Below are positions 12,601 through 23,107 of a DNA stretch of 64,000 nucleotides, in pieces; the first letter of the stretch is position 1, and every line of letters starts with the position of its first letter. This DNA comes from Macrostomum hystrix. Its lineage: Eukaryota; Platyhelminthes; Macrostomidae. The stretch lies in the NCBI GenBank assembly GCA_950097015.1, contig CATNEN010000041.1, positions 1,839,501 to 1,903,500 on the forward strand. Direction: 5' to 3'. Position numbers and translations under genes: made by a program. The notes under the pieces were generated by a model. It was not told where the DNA came from. It ran no database searches and saw only the letters and a program-made list of their open reading frames with translations.

Positions 12601-15203
12601 AACAACAACCTGAAGTATCAGGGGCTAACCAACAGCAACCTGAAGTATCAGGGGCTAGCCAACAGCAACCTGAAGTATCAGGGGCTAACCAACAGCAACC
12701 TGAAGTATTAGGGGCTAACCAACAACAACCTGAAGTATCAGGGGCTAGCCAACAGCAACCTGAAGTATCAGGGGCTAGCCAACAGCAACCTGAAGTCTCA
12801 GGGGCTAGCCAACAACAACCTGAAGTATTAGGGGCTAGCCAACAACAACCTGAAGTATTAGGGGCTAGCCAACAACAACCTGAAGTATTAGGGGCTAGCC
12901 AACAACAACCTGAAGTATCAGGGGCTAGCCAACAGCAACCTGAAGTATCAGGGGCTAACCAACAGCAACCTGAAGTATCAGGGGCTAGCCAACAGCAACC
13001 TGAAGTATCAGGGGCTAGCCAACAGCAACCTGAAGTATCAGGGGCTAACCAACAACAACCTGAAGTATTAGGGGCTAGCCAACAGCAACCTGAAGTATTA
13101 GGGGCTAGCCAACAGCAAGCTGAAGTCTCAGGGGCTAGCCAACAACAACCTGAAGTATCAGGGGCTAACCAATAGCAACCTGAAGTATCAGGGGCTAGCC
13201 AACAACAACCTGAAGTATCAGGGGCTAGCCAACAGCAACCTGAAGTATCAGGGGCTAACCAACAGCAACCTGAAGTATCAGGGGCTAACCAACAGCAACC
13301 TGAAGTATCAGGGGCTAGCCAACAACAACCTGAAGTATCAGGGGCTAGCCAACAGCAACCTGAAGTATCAGGGAGTAACCAACAGCAAACTGTCGGGCCA
13401 CCAGAAGACCAGACAGCATGAACTCACTGTGTTAGTCACGAGTCCCAGCTGCTTGGCCAGGTCGGCGGACTCAATCAGGGCGCCCTCGACTAGGCTCTGA
13501 TAAATCAGGCCGGACTCGCGAAGGTAGTTGGAGAAGAACTCGGCCGACTCGGGCGAATCGAAACTGCCGATCAGAGCCGACTCAGTGCCGCCGCCAAGGC
13601 TGTCCAGCTCGGCCAAAGACTTCGCCCGTATCAGGCTGCTCGGGCCCGAGTGGGCCAGGTAGAAGTTGGCGAGGATTGGCCCGGACACGACGTGGCTGAA
13701 GCGCACTGGTCGCTGGGATTCGCGCTTGATCAGCATGTAGCTGGGTAGGGTGGTGGCCTGTCGAGATTAGGAAAATTTAACTTTGAGCAATAATTAGGTG
13801 CGCGCAGTGATCCCAACCCCATCCTGATCTTGGAGCATCAAAAAGTTACTACTTCACCCAAAAAACAATTGGCAGTCAAATTTACCCCGTAGAGCTTAGC
13901 CAGATCGGCGTCCTCTCCGGACACCTCAACGTAGCCCACAGCCTTGGGCTCCTTGCCGGACTTCAGCTGGTCGGCGGCTTCGCTTAGAGCGCTGAGGGCG
14001 GCGGTGCGATCCGGAGTAGTCGGATCGATGAAGCCAACCAGCCACAAGGCCTGCTTCTCCAGCTGCTCGGTGAGGTTGGCCTTGGACAGTTTGTGGAGGC
14101 CCTTCAGCACGCGGGCCGGCTTCCAGTCCGGCTGGGCGACAGTCTCCATGTACTTAACGATACCCTCTGTGTCTCTGGGGCCATTGTAATCAAAGGGCTC
14201 ACCAGGGAAGACCTTCTTGTAGATCTTCATGGTGGGATAGCCTTGGACATCATGCTGTGCAGCCAGGGATTCATGCACTGTGGCGTCCACCTTTGCCAGT
14301 GAGATGCCTTTGGCCTTCAGACGGCCAGCAGCGGCCGAGTATTGTGGCTCCAGTTGCTTGCAGTGGCCACACCTGCCATTTGGAGCAGTGTACGTAAATA
14401 GGAAATCTGATTCAAATTAGTTAAGAGAGGGTGCGAGAGCTAACCTAGTGACAATCAATTCTGGAATTTGCAAACCTCCCTTAAAAATCATAAATATGTC
14501 ATTTAGAGTCAACGTGAAAAAAACTTATTTATACTCAGGAGCAACTTGCTTGGTGGAGAATAATGCTGCATAGGTTGTTTGAAACCAAAAAGTTTTAAAA
14601 AACCGCTTTAAATTTACTTTTAAAATGTGAATGCGGTTTAAGTAGGGCAAAAGGGTTTCATTCTAGACAAGAAACTTACCAAGGAGCATAAAACTCAACA
14701 AGCAAGACGTCTTTCTCGTTAACCACATCTTGAAAGTTATCTTTAGTCAAGACCAGGACATCGCCTTCCTCTTTTACCTCAGCCAGTGAAGTAAGCACTG
14801 AAAGGTAAAGTATTAGTGAAACACACTAGCAGATTGATTTAAATGTGGTTTTAAAAACTGCAAGACAATTTTTTCAAGAAACTTATACATCGACATGGTA
14901 TAACTAAATAAAATTGAGTAAAGACTTCACTCAACTGTTTATAGGATCGAACATTTTATAACACTGAGCTATAAAATCATTTATTCTATTTTTAAAGTGC
15001 CCCAAGTGTAGCATTACAATATAATATAAAACACATTTACTTTTAAAGATGTAAAAAGTATAGTTTCGCATATGTAACGATTTTTTGGCAGTAGTATGAA
15101 AATTGTACAAAAACGGGCAACAAAAAGAAATTACCAACTTACCAAGCAATGATACGACAAGATGAAAAGCATGAAGCGCGAAAAACATAGATTTTTTAAA
15201 CAT
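9616..15203 (-). CDS. PDIA4: Protein disulfide isomerase, PDIA4/ERp72-like
   Basis: Seven exons on the minus strand, with phase kept throughout: 15203-15143, 14797-14680, 14372-13886, 13757-13428, 11885-11548, 11391-11175, 9963-9616. They give 632 residues (human ERp72 is about 645). The protein has a hydrophobic N-terminal signal peptide and then a thioredoxin domain, with FYAPWCGHCK spanning the exon 2/3 junction (CGHC at 61-64). Redox-inactive thioredoxin-fold regions follow. The C terminus is KEEL, the ER-retention signal typical of ERp72. It should catalyse disulfide formation and exchange in the ER lumen. The last domain has CDRDKPAC near 531-538 and no CxxC, so only one canonical active site remains. 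ERp72 normally has three, so the family is certain and the PDIA4 label less so. Introns 4 and 6 hold large arrays. Confidence 0.92.
9994..11010. repeat. 33-bp minisatellite, PDI intron 6
   Basis: About 30 units contain the core tagctgggactgtttacctg followed by catcagaatctca. Main variants are ggaactatt/gggactgtt and cattgctgg/catagctgg. The array starts about 30 bp from the 3' splice site at 9964. Because 33 is divisible by three and units lack stops, three long spurious open frames run through it. Confidence 0.97.
12078..13388. repeat. 30-bp minisatellite, PDI intron 4
   Basis: About 43 units contain ggggctagccaacaacaacc followed by tgaagtatta. Variants (aacaac/aacagc, tatta/tatca/tctca, tagcc/taacc) are interspersed and not simply graded. 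The array fills most of the intron and ends about 40 bp from the 5' splice site of exon 4 at 13427. Confidence 0.97.
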
Positions 15204-16918
15204 TTTGATTTTGAATCGATGACAATAAATCCAGCTAGATGGGAAAACTTTTGTAACTAAAGTCTTTAAAAGGCGATTACAAATGAAAACTATAAATATT
15301 AACTATAATTTCCAAATAAATTTAAATAAATTCACAAACGTGTCAAGACGCAATCAACTTGAACTTAGTAAAATAAAAGTTGTCACGCTTAACTGTAAAA
15401 GTAAAGCCAATCTGTCAGAAGCTGATTACGAAAAGCTTCTTATTACAATCCCTTTTTAGCGAATTGTAGTTTACCAAATTACAGATGCATGTATGCTTTT
15501 TTAGCCAAATTTTAAGCACCGTTTTTTAGAAAGAGTACATCTACATCTAAGCTTCGTCTATTTAAAATTAATCACGTTTCATAAAAATATTAGTGACGAT
15601 TAATCATATGATGTGTGATTTAGTGAATACTCAATTGCTCACAGTCCCATTTCATACCATCCATGCATATAATATCGTATGTAGCAACTATTTTATTCGC
15701 ACAATGAATGAAATGTGATAAAAAATGAACGCGGAGTTCGAGTATATTTGTTTATTTTAGACGTTTGCAACGTTTAATCTACGTATTGTGTCTGAAGATG
15801 TGTCTAAAAAACAATTTAAACTGTCGACAGTGGCATAGGAATGGGAGTGAGTCCAACGAAATAGATGTCATAACCAGAACCTAGAAAAGCATATTTTTGG
15901 ACCTGACTGCCATCATATTGCCATTGTCACCATAATTTATGATTCTATGACTCATCACCCTGGCATCCCCTACAATTATTGCCACATGTGGCTCATTGAC
16001 TATAATTTCAACCCCAGACAAAAACCCTGACTATGTCATTTCCTGTCAAAAAATATAGTAAAGAATGCTTTAAAACTTTTGCTATATCCTCTGTATGTAA
16101 CTATTAGATTATTTAATTACTTTATAGTCAATTTTGTTCCCATATAAAATCAAAAGCGACTTTTGGGGCAAAGCAATTTATTCATTTCCCAACTATTGAT
16201 TTGACAATTTTTGTCCTTTTTTAATTAGCCTTGCCATTGAAGAAGATTATATCACCAATTTCTCATGACAATTCATGTGGATTCCACTCAAATTTATACA
16301 AAAAATTCTCATTTGTGGGCAGTGCAAATGCAACTCAATGGCTAAGTATAGGCCTACTACTATTTAGAAAAGTGATAATTTTTTTTCTTATTTACTGACA
16401 GTAGGCCTAATATATTTTATTACTTTTAGGCTTTACAACTAAATTAATTACAATCAAGGTTATGTTAAAATCTTGGAGAATGCACTTTGAGAATTAACAG
16501 AAAAGTATCCCTTGATTGCTCTCTCCTATAGCAATTTATGCATGTAATCTAATTCTATATTACTTGTGAGGAGTCCCATTGCTGATATTTTTAATTCTGG
16601 TTGTGGACCATAGGGGCCTATAGACAAGTTTTTGAGAGTCTGGGTTAAAATCAAATGGAAATTTAGCTAAATATGGGAATAAAGAGGGAAATAAAGACAC
16701 AAGCCAAGGTGAGCTGAGAAAAAATCAAGTACTTTTTTGGAAGCTGCCATTGAGACAATTGCTTTGTTATACAAGGATACACAGTTACAATGCTATTCAA
16801 TTAAATGAATATATATGATGATTGTCAAGGTGAGATTAATAATAACCAATGGAGAATGGACAATATTTATGGTGTTTATTGCATTTAATCATAAATTAGT
16901 TTTTTATCAATTTTTCAG
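15204..16918. other. AT-rich divergent intergenic region
   Basis: This lies between the PDI start codon (minus) and the first PNPO exon (plus). It should hold both promoters. It is AT-rich single-copy DNA. I find no convincing ORF, RNA gene or tandem repeat. Confidence 0.5.
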
Positions 16919-16978
16919 ATATTCCGACACCACCAGCAAATTTATCTTGGCATTGCAAGGCTTTCAAAGCAATCCAGG

Positions 16979-19565
16979 ATGCAAACAGATTCCACTGCAA
17001 ATCTCGGAGGTACTAAAAATCACTAGAAAATTTGTCTCATTAGCATTATAAAATATCCGAATGTTATCTTAACTCACGACTGGTTTAAGCTTGCCTTTGA
17101 AACTGACTGATTTCCTAGGATCCAGTTTTTTATTTATAACCTTGGTTAAAGCCTTAGCTAAAACTAGCTCTCATTTTCCGCAATTGCCAGACTGGCGCAA
17201 GCCGTACGCGGAGCGCTGCCAGCTGGAGGACCTGCTGAAGTCTGTGCCGGCGCCTTCGCCCTACAGCCTGTGGCAGCGCTGGTTCGAGCAGGGCACTACC
17301 GCCATTCAGGAAGCCAAGTCACCGAATGAGCCAAACCAAATGGCTCTGGCCACTGCCACCAGGTGGGTAACTGGCCATGCACCAGTGTGTCCTTGGTATT
17401 AAATAAGTTCACGGCAGATCAAAGGATTTCAGTGAGTTAGCGGTTGAGGCATGGACTTACGTGGTTCGGCATCTCATACTAGAAACTGAAAGAGCTGGCG
17501 GCAAAGGATCAAAGGATCTGAATCAGTTGGCTGGCGGCTGTTCAAAGGATCTGAATGAGTTGGCTGGCGGCTGATCAAAGGATCTGAATGAGTTGGCTGG
17601 CGGCTGATCAAAGGATCTGAATCGGTTGGCTGGCGGCTGATCAAAGGATCTGAATGGGTTGGCTGGCGGCTGATCAAAGGATCTGAATGGGTTGGCTGGC
17701 GGCTGATCAAAGGATCTGAATGAGTTGGCTGGCGGCTGATCAAAGGATCTGAATGGGTTGGCTGGCGGCTGATCAAAGGATCTGAATGGGTTGGCTGGCA
17801 GCTCAACAGCCAAATGGCAGGCGATCAACGAATAAAATTTTGTTAAAGTGCACCTTCAACCAAGCATTCTCACGAGCTATTATCCCTAAAACTTCACAGC
17901 GACGGCGTACCCTCAGTGCGCTACGTTCTGCTCAAAGGTCACGATGAGAAGGGCTTCTATTTCTACACGAACTATTGCAGCCGCAAGGGCAAGGAGCTGG
18001 TGAGGATAGGCGTCACGTTTCTCACTTTTCTGTGTCACATTGCGGGTCTTTGAATAAAAATGAAAAAAACTGTTTAGCTTTGTATTCCAAGGCCCGTCAG
18101 TAGTGCACACTAATTTAAGGCGCAGCTGGGAGTTGACAGCTGAGATAATTCAGCCTGGTTCATTGCAGGAGCTGCCCAGATTTGAAGGGCACTAAGAATC
18201 CTAGCCTAGCACTTCTAGAATGAGAAACCTTCTTCTATAAGAAGCCTAGCGACTAGCTGGATAAGCTAAGAAAATATTGCTTTTAAATCCATGTATTATG
18301 TTTACGTCACCATTGCAATCAACTCTGATTTCAGACCTGCATTCTAAATTCCCAAACCATTCCCCACTCCCTCTCCCTCTCCATCTTTCCACTCCTTTCT
18401 CCTCTTTACTCTTCCTCTTTGTCTCCTTTTACTCCTTCCTACTCCTCGTAAAAGAAACAAAATAACTTATGCGCATTCAATTCTTATCAACTTTAACATA
18501 ACTTATGCGCATTCAATTCTTATCAACTGTAACATAACTTATGCGCATTCAATTCTTATCAACTTTAACATAAGTTATGCGCATTCAATTCTTATCAACT
18601 GTAACATAACTTATGCGCATTCAATTCTTATCAACTTTAACATAACTTATGCGCATTCAATTCTTATCAACTTTAGCATAACTTATGCGCATTCAATTCT
18701 TATCAACTTTAACATAACTTATGCGCATTCAATTCTTATCAACTTTAACATAACTTATGCGCATTCAATTCTTATCAACTTTAGCATAACTTATGCGCAT
18801 TCAATTCTTATCAACTTTAACATAACTTATGCGCATTCAATTCTTATCAACTTTAACATAAGTTATGCGCATTCAATTCTTATCAACTGTAACATAACTT
18901 ATGCGCATTCAATTCTTATCAACTGTAACATAACTTATGCGCATTCAATTCTTATCAACTTTAACATAACTTATGCGCATTCAATTCTTATCAACTGTAA
19001 CATAACTTATGCGCATTCAATTCTTATCAACTTTAACATAACTTATGCGCATTCAATTCTTATCTACTTTAACACTCCTTCATTGCATTGGTTTCGCCCA
19101 TTGTCTCCAGAGTCTCCTATGGTCTCACCCGTCCCATCGCAGGCGGAGAACCCGCGGGCCAGCCTGTGCCAATACTGGCCGGAGCTGAACCGGTCCATCC
19201 GCATCGAGGGCCGGGTAGAGCGGACCTCAGCGGACAACAGCGAGGCCTACTTCCGCAGCCGGCCTGTGGCGAGCCAGATCGGTGCCGCGGTCAGTCCGCA
19301 GAGCCAGGTTGTGCCGTCGCGTGACTTCCTGGAAGACCGACGCCGCGAACTCGAGGCTCGCGTGGCGCAGGGCGAGTCGGTGGCCAGGCCGGAGACCTGG
19401 GGTGGCTACTGCGTGATGCCAACCTGCTGGGAGTTCTGGCAGGGCCAGCGGGACCGGCTGCACGATCGTGTGCGATTCCGCAGGCAGCAGGACCTCACAG
19501 AGGAGGAGCTCAAGACTGCTCAGCCTGCCGATGGAGGCTGGGTGTGCGAGCGGCTCGCTCCGTAG
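16979..19565 (+). CDS. PNPO: Pyridoxamine 5'-phosphate oxidase
   Basis: Four coding exons: 16979-17009, 17191-17362, 17900-17999 and 19143-19565. Phases agree and give 241 residues (human about 261). It oxidises pyridoxine or pyridoxamine 5'-phosphate to pyridoxal phosphate with FMN and oxygen. Family signatures are [20 protein letters not shown] with SRKGKEL, the substrate-site string [26 protein letters not shown] and the invariant terminal ERLAP. The ATG at 16979 is the first in an exon that opens after tttttcag at 16918. The frame is open up to that acceptor with no upstream coding exon visible, so a spliced leader may be added there. N-terminal 10-20 residues are uncertain. Introns 2 and 3 contain arrays. 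Confidence 0.93.
17487..17806. repeat. 33-bp minisatellite, PNPO intron 2
   Basis: About 9-10 units have the core gatcaaaggatctgaatggg followed by ttggctggcggct. The array starts about 125 bp after the exon 2 donor. It is unrelated in sequence to the other 33-bp array at 9994-11010. Confidence 0.95.
18461..19074. repeat. 36-bp minisatellite, PNPO intron 3
   Basis: About 17 near-identical units contain taacttatgcgcattcaatt followed by cttatcaactttaaca. Variants are few (ttaaca, gtaaca, ttagca; acttatg/agttatg). It ends about 70 bp before the exon 4 acceptor. High identity suggests recent expansion or homogenisation. Confidence 0.96.
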
Positions 19566-20930
19566 GCAATCTGACGCGTGTACTTTTGCAGTGCATCTTA
19601 ACTCTTATAGTACAGGCACGTCTTTAGCACAAATCATATTTGACTTGTCCTCATGGCGTGAATAGAACACATGCTCTGCTCACAATACGCCTCGTCTGTC
19701 CGTTTAAATCTAGATTGGCTCTGACTGTCGATCATGCTCTGATGATTTCGGAAGGGAAATTCAATTGAAAAAAGTTATGCTGAACTATATTCAATTTCTA
19801 AGTGTCACTGGTTAGACCAAGATTTCTGACTTCCTTAGTCTTCATGTAGTTATTCGTACTCTGTACTCAAACAGTAAATATATTTCTAGACTGTTTCTGA
19901 TTCGCGCAGTCACCGGTGTTTCCCATCATATCTTGAAGCTTTTATATTTTCTCATTTGCTTGTTATGAGCTGATCGAGTCTTTAATTGTCACGTAGCTCG
20001 TTAGCTCGTAGTAATTGAGGAAACGATACGCTTTACAGCATTTTAATTGTACCAGTACTAGGTTGCTTTTTTATTTAAATTAAAATAAAATAAAATTTGT
20101 TTGCCTATGAACAACTAGCTGCACTTTAACAATTCGCGCAGCAAAGAAAAGCTATAACAAGAAACTCAAATCAAACTGTTGGTAACACGTCTGACTTGGT
20201 TAGCGGTATGTAGCTTATAAGCTCGAATATGATGAATTAAACATTTACGTTGGTTGCACATAGTACCGCATTTCGTACGTGAAAAAAATGCACTTATAAT
20301 GTACAAACAAGCATGCTGTTTTGTACATGACAATTTGATCTTCATACGATTTTCTTTACTTATCAAGATCCGATTCACTGACACTGTTTTTACAGTTATT
20401 TTTATAGCTATTAATTCTTAATGAGCCTAACTTTCGACTTTTCAGTTGTGATAGTCTTTTTGACTTAGCATAATGAATTTTCATTATCTAGCCAAATTAA
20501 TTAAGCTTGTACGTCTTGTGGAGTTAGGAAGAAACAGCTAATACTGATTAATAATAAATAAATAAATAATTAAAAAATGCTAATTAATAAATACTTTATT
20601 GCAAGAGAAACACAAGCATAAAGTCAAGCTAATTTTACTAGTCTGTAGTGCATTAAATTTCGGACTTAAAATTGGTTATTTAGTAGGAAAACCGTATGAG
20701 GATCAAATTGTAATGTACAAACCGTTATAACATTCGGTAGAGCAAAAATTTAGGCAAGATATATCAAATGGAACAGCTTTGTATCTGCTTCCAATCAAAA
20801 GCTGTCACCTTTTAAAATCTAAAAAATGAAAAATTCCTATCTCCGTATTGTACTTTTTCGCGAAAACAGCCTTCAATTCTTTTCTAAGAAGAGTATACGT
20901 AGTTTCCCGTCCTGCTACTCCTAGTGGTCC
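19566..20930. other. AT-rich 3' flank of PNPO
   Basis: It follows the PNPO stop codon. Short runs of aataaa-like sequence occur near 20080 and 20553 (an aataaataaataaa stretch) and could serve as polyadenylation signals. No gene is recognised. Confidence 0.4.
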
Positions 20931-20939
20931 CAGGACTAC

Positions 20940-21485
20940 TTAAAATATCTTAAGTAGTTTAATTAGTTCCTGAGTGGTCATTGGCGCCTCCTCGATGATG
21001 CGGCGGAGTGTCAAGATCTGCGTCACAGTGCCGCGGTGGGCCCCGGAACCCGCTCTGTTCGTAGCGCAGATACGGGTCCAGCACATGCAGGCTGCAGGCG
21101 CGTGCAAGCTGCACCCTGTTAAACAGCTTGGCGGCACAGGACAAGAGCGACATCCCTCTGTGCTCCTCCTTCCGAGTAGTGCCAGGCTTCTTCGGGATGC
21201 CAACGATGTAGTAGGCTGTGGTCCACTCGCGGAGCGCGGCGCTAATTCAGGTCGCAGAAGAGCAAACGATGGTCGGAACAGACTTGCCAGGGGTTCGACC
21301 GTGTCGCAGTTGGTCAGCCGGCTGCGCTCACAGTGGCAAACCAGCACGGCTGCGCTCGAGCTGCGCCAGGCGGGTCGTGGCAAAGCCGCCCGCGCGTTCC
21401 GCCTCCTCCGCTTGCATCCGGCGAAGGTTGCCAGCTTCGTACGGCGGCTTGCAAAAGCGCATGTTGGCCGCGATCGTGTCCACAC
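20940..21485 (-). pseudogene. Truncated non-LTR retrotransposon reverse transcriptase
   Basis: Read on the minus strand, 21240-21030 encodes WTTAYYIVGIPKKPG, then MSLLSCAAKLFNR, then LRYEQSGFR. These match the early reverse-transcriptase blocks of LINE-like elements (IPKKG..., RPISLL...KLF, QxGFR). The frame then shifts, and TQILTLRRIIEEA follows in another frame (about 21010-20970). Homology stops near 20940, before the catalytic FADD box. Upstream the frame breaks near 21245. It is GC-rich within AT-rich DNA, consistent with an inserted and deleted copy. No endonuclease domain or poly(A) tail was found. Confidence 0.75.
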
Positions 21486-21489
21486 TAGG

Positions 21490-22998
21490 ACATGTATTAT
21501 AGAATGCTTTTATTCCATTGAATACGCTTCTTGTCATCAAAACGTTTCTGATGGTGTTGTCCTGTGCTTCTTCTGCTACATAACGATTACGTAAAGTCGT
21601 TTTTTGAGAAAATGTTTTCATTTTATTGTGGGTTACCATGTCTCGCAAAACTTGATGAAAAATATTCAAAGTTTTCGTAAAAAATTTGATTGGACCATAT
21701 TTCCATGCCATAAGGTTACAACCGCTAGCGCAACATTTAATATAAGAGATTTCCCATTTTATACCAGCTCCTGTAGTGCGCGTTTGAGTATCATAGAGCA
21801 TAATTTTATAACACTGTTGATTTGTCTTGTCAATGAACATCTAAAAACACAGCGATCGCAAGTGTATTGTATTAAAGGTTTGGTGCTACAAATAGAGGCA
21901 TATGCTTCTACTACACTTTTTGGCAAAAGTACATAAAGAACGATTGTATTTCGTCAGTAATAAAACAGGCGTTGGCCTTTTTGCTTGTTGGCAGCTATAG
22001 AAACAGCTGTAAAAAATGGTTGAGTTTTTGTTTATTATGTAAAATAATAATATTTTGTTTCAACTTTGGTTATATTTTGGAATACCTGAAAGGAGAAAAA
22101 AATCTTATGTTAATATTGCCATTGGCAAACTGTAAGCTTAAATTTAAGTGTTTTTTGCAAATATTATAAAGCAAAAAATTGAAATCTATTTAATTTGCAA
22201 TAAGCTATACTCTTATAGATAAGGTGATAGGCAATCAAAAATCTTGGCAAAGTTTTTGAGTTGCCTAGCAACTTAACTAACCTAATAACGAAGTTTCTAA
22301 CCACTTATATATATATATATATAGTTATATATTACTAACTAAATATATATATATAATTACCACTATTAGGCATATAGCTAAATATATGATATAGAACAAT
22401 ATATGATATATAAAACATGTGTAAACTTGCATTCAGTAAGCTAATGGTGTTTTATGCTAGCCCAAACTTCTCTGCTAGCTATAGATCTGTAATATGTTGG
22501 CACTAATGTGATGTGGTGATTACTCTTTATAGAGCCATCTATAATGCTATTGATTAGTGTTATTACTATTACTTAATTTTATAACTGTCACCATCGAGTA
22601 ACAAGTAATATAAACATGGACCATATATTTGTTTAGGCATTTAATACATTTAATAAATGTATTTAATTTAATTTTAGCATTAATCAAAACTATTAGTATA
22701 GTTGATTGGTTCAAAAAACTATTAATGGAAAACAGGTAGTATTCTTACATGATTTGTGTGGGTTTTCTATTTGGAATGGTATTTTATCCTTCTAATCTAA
22801 ACAACTCTTATCTTGGTATACCTCAATACCATGATATTGAGTTACTAGTTTATCTGAGCACTAAATTATTAATTAACTTAGAACTAAAAATTCATTGAGA
22901 CTTAAGCAAGTCTTCATAAAAATCTAGACTTTTTAGTTTAGTGTAACCATATTTTAGTGAATTTGTAGCCTTAATACAATTCCACTATTATATTTCAG
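21490..22998. other. AT-rich spacer with (TA)n tract
   Basis: A dinucleotide tatata tract lies near 22308-22360. The rest is AT-rich and I see no gene. The right end, with a pyrimidine-rich tatatttcag at 22998, leads into the first AKAP1-like exon. Confidence 0.45.
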
Positions 22999-23107
22999 CT
23001 TCAGCTGTGCCTCAGCTGTTGCAAAAGGTTTGCAAGCTAGAATAGCTTAAACAGAAAGCGAGTTGACAAATCCATTAACAGTTTGCCAAGCTAATCCAGG
23101 AAAGGCA

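Noticed and set aside
12078-13388. CRISPR array
   Set aside because: Units are contiguous without unique spacers, the locus is an animal intron, and no cas genes exist. The same holds for every other array here.
20959-21153. Small standalone gene
   Set aside because: It is part of the broken reverse transcriptase fragment and has no intact start or end.
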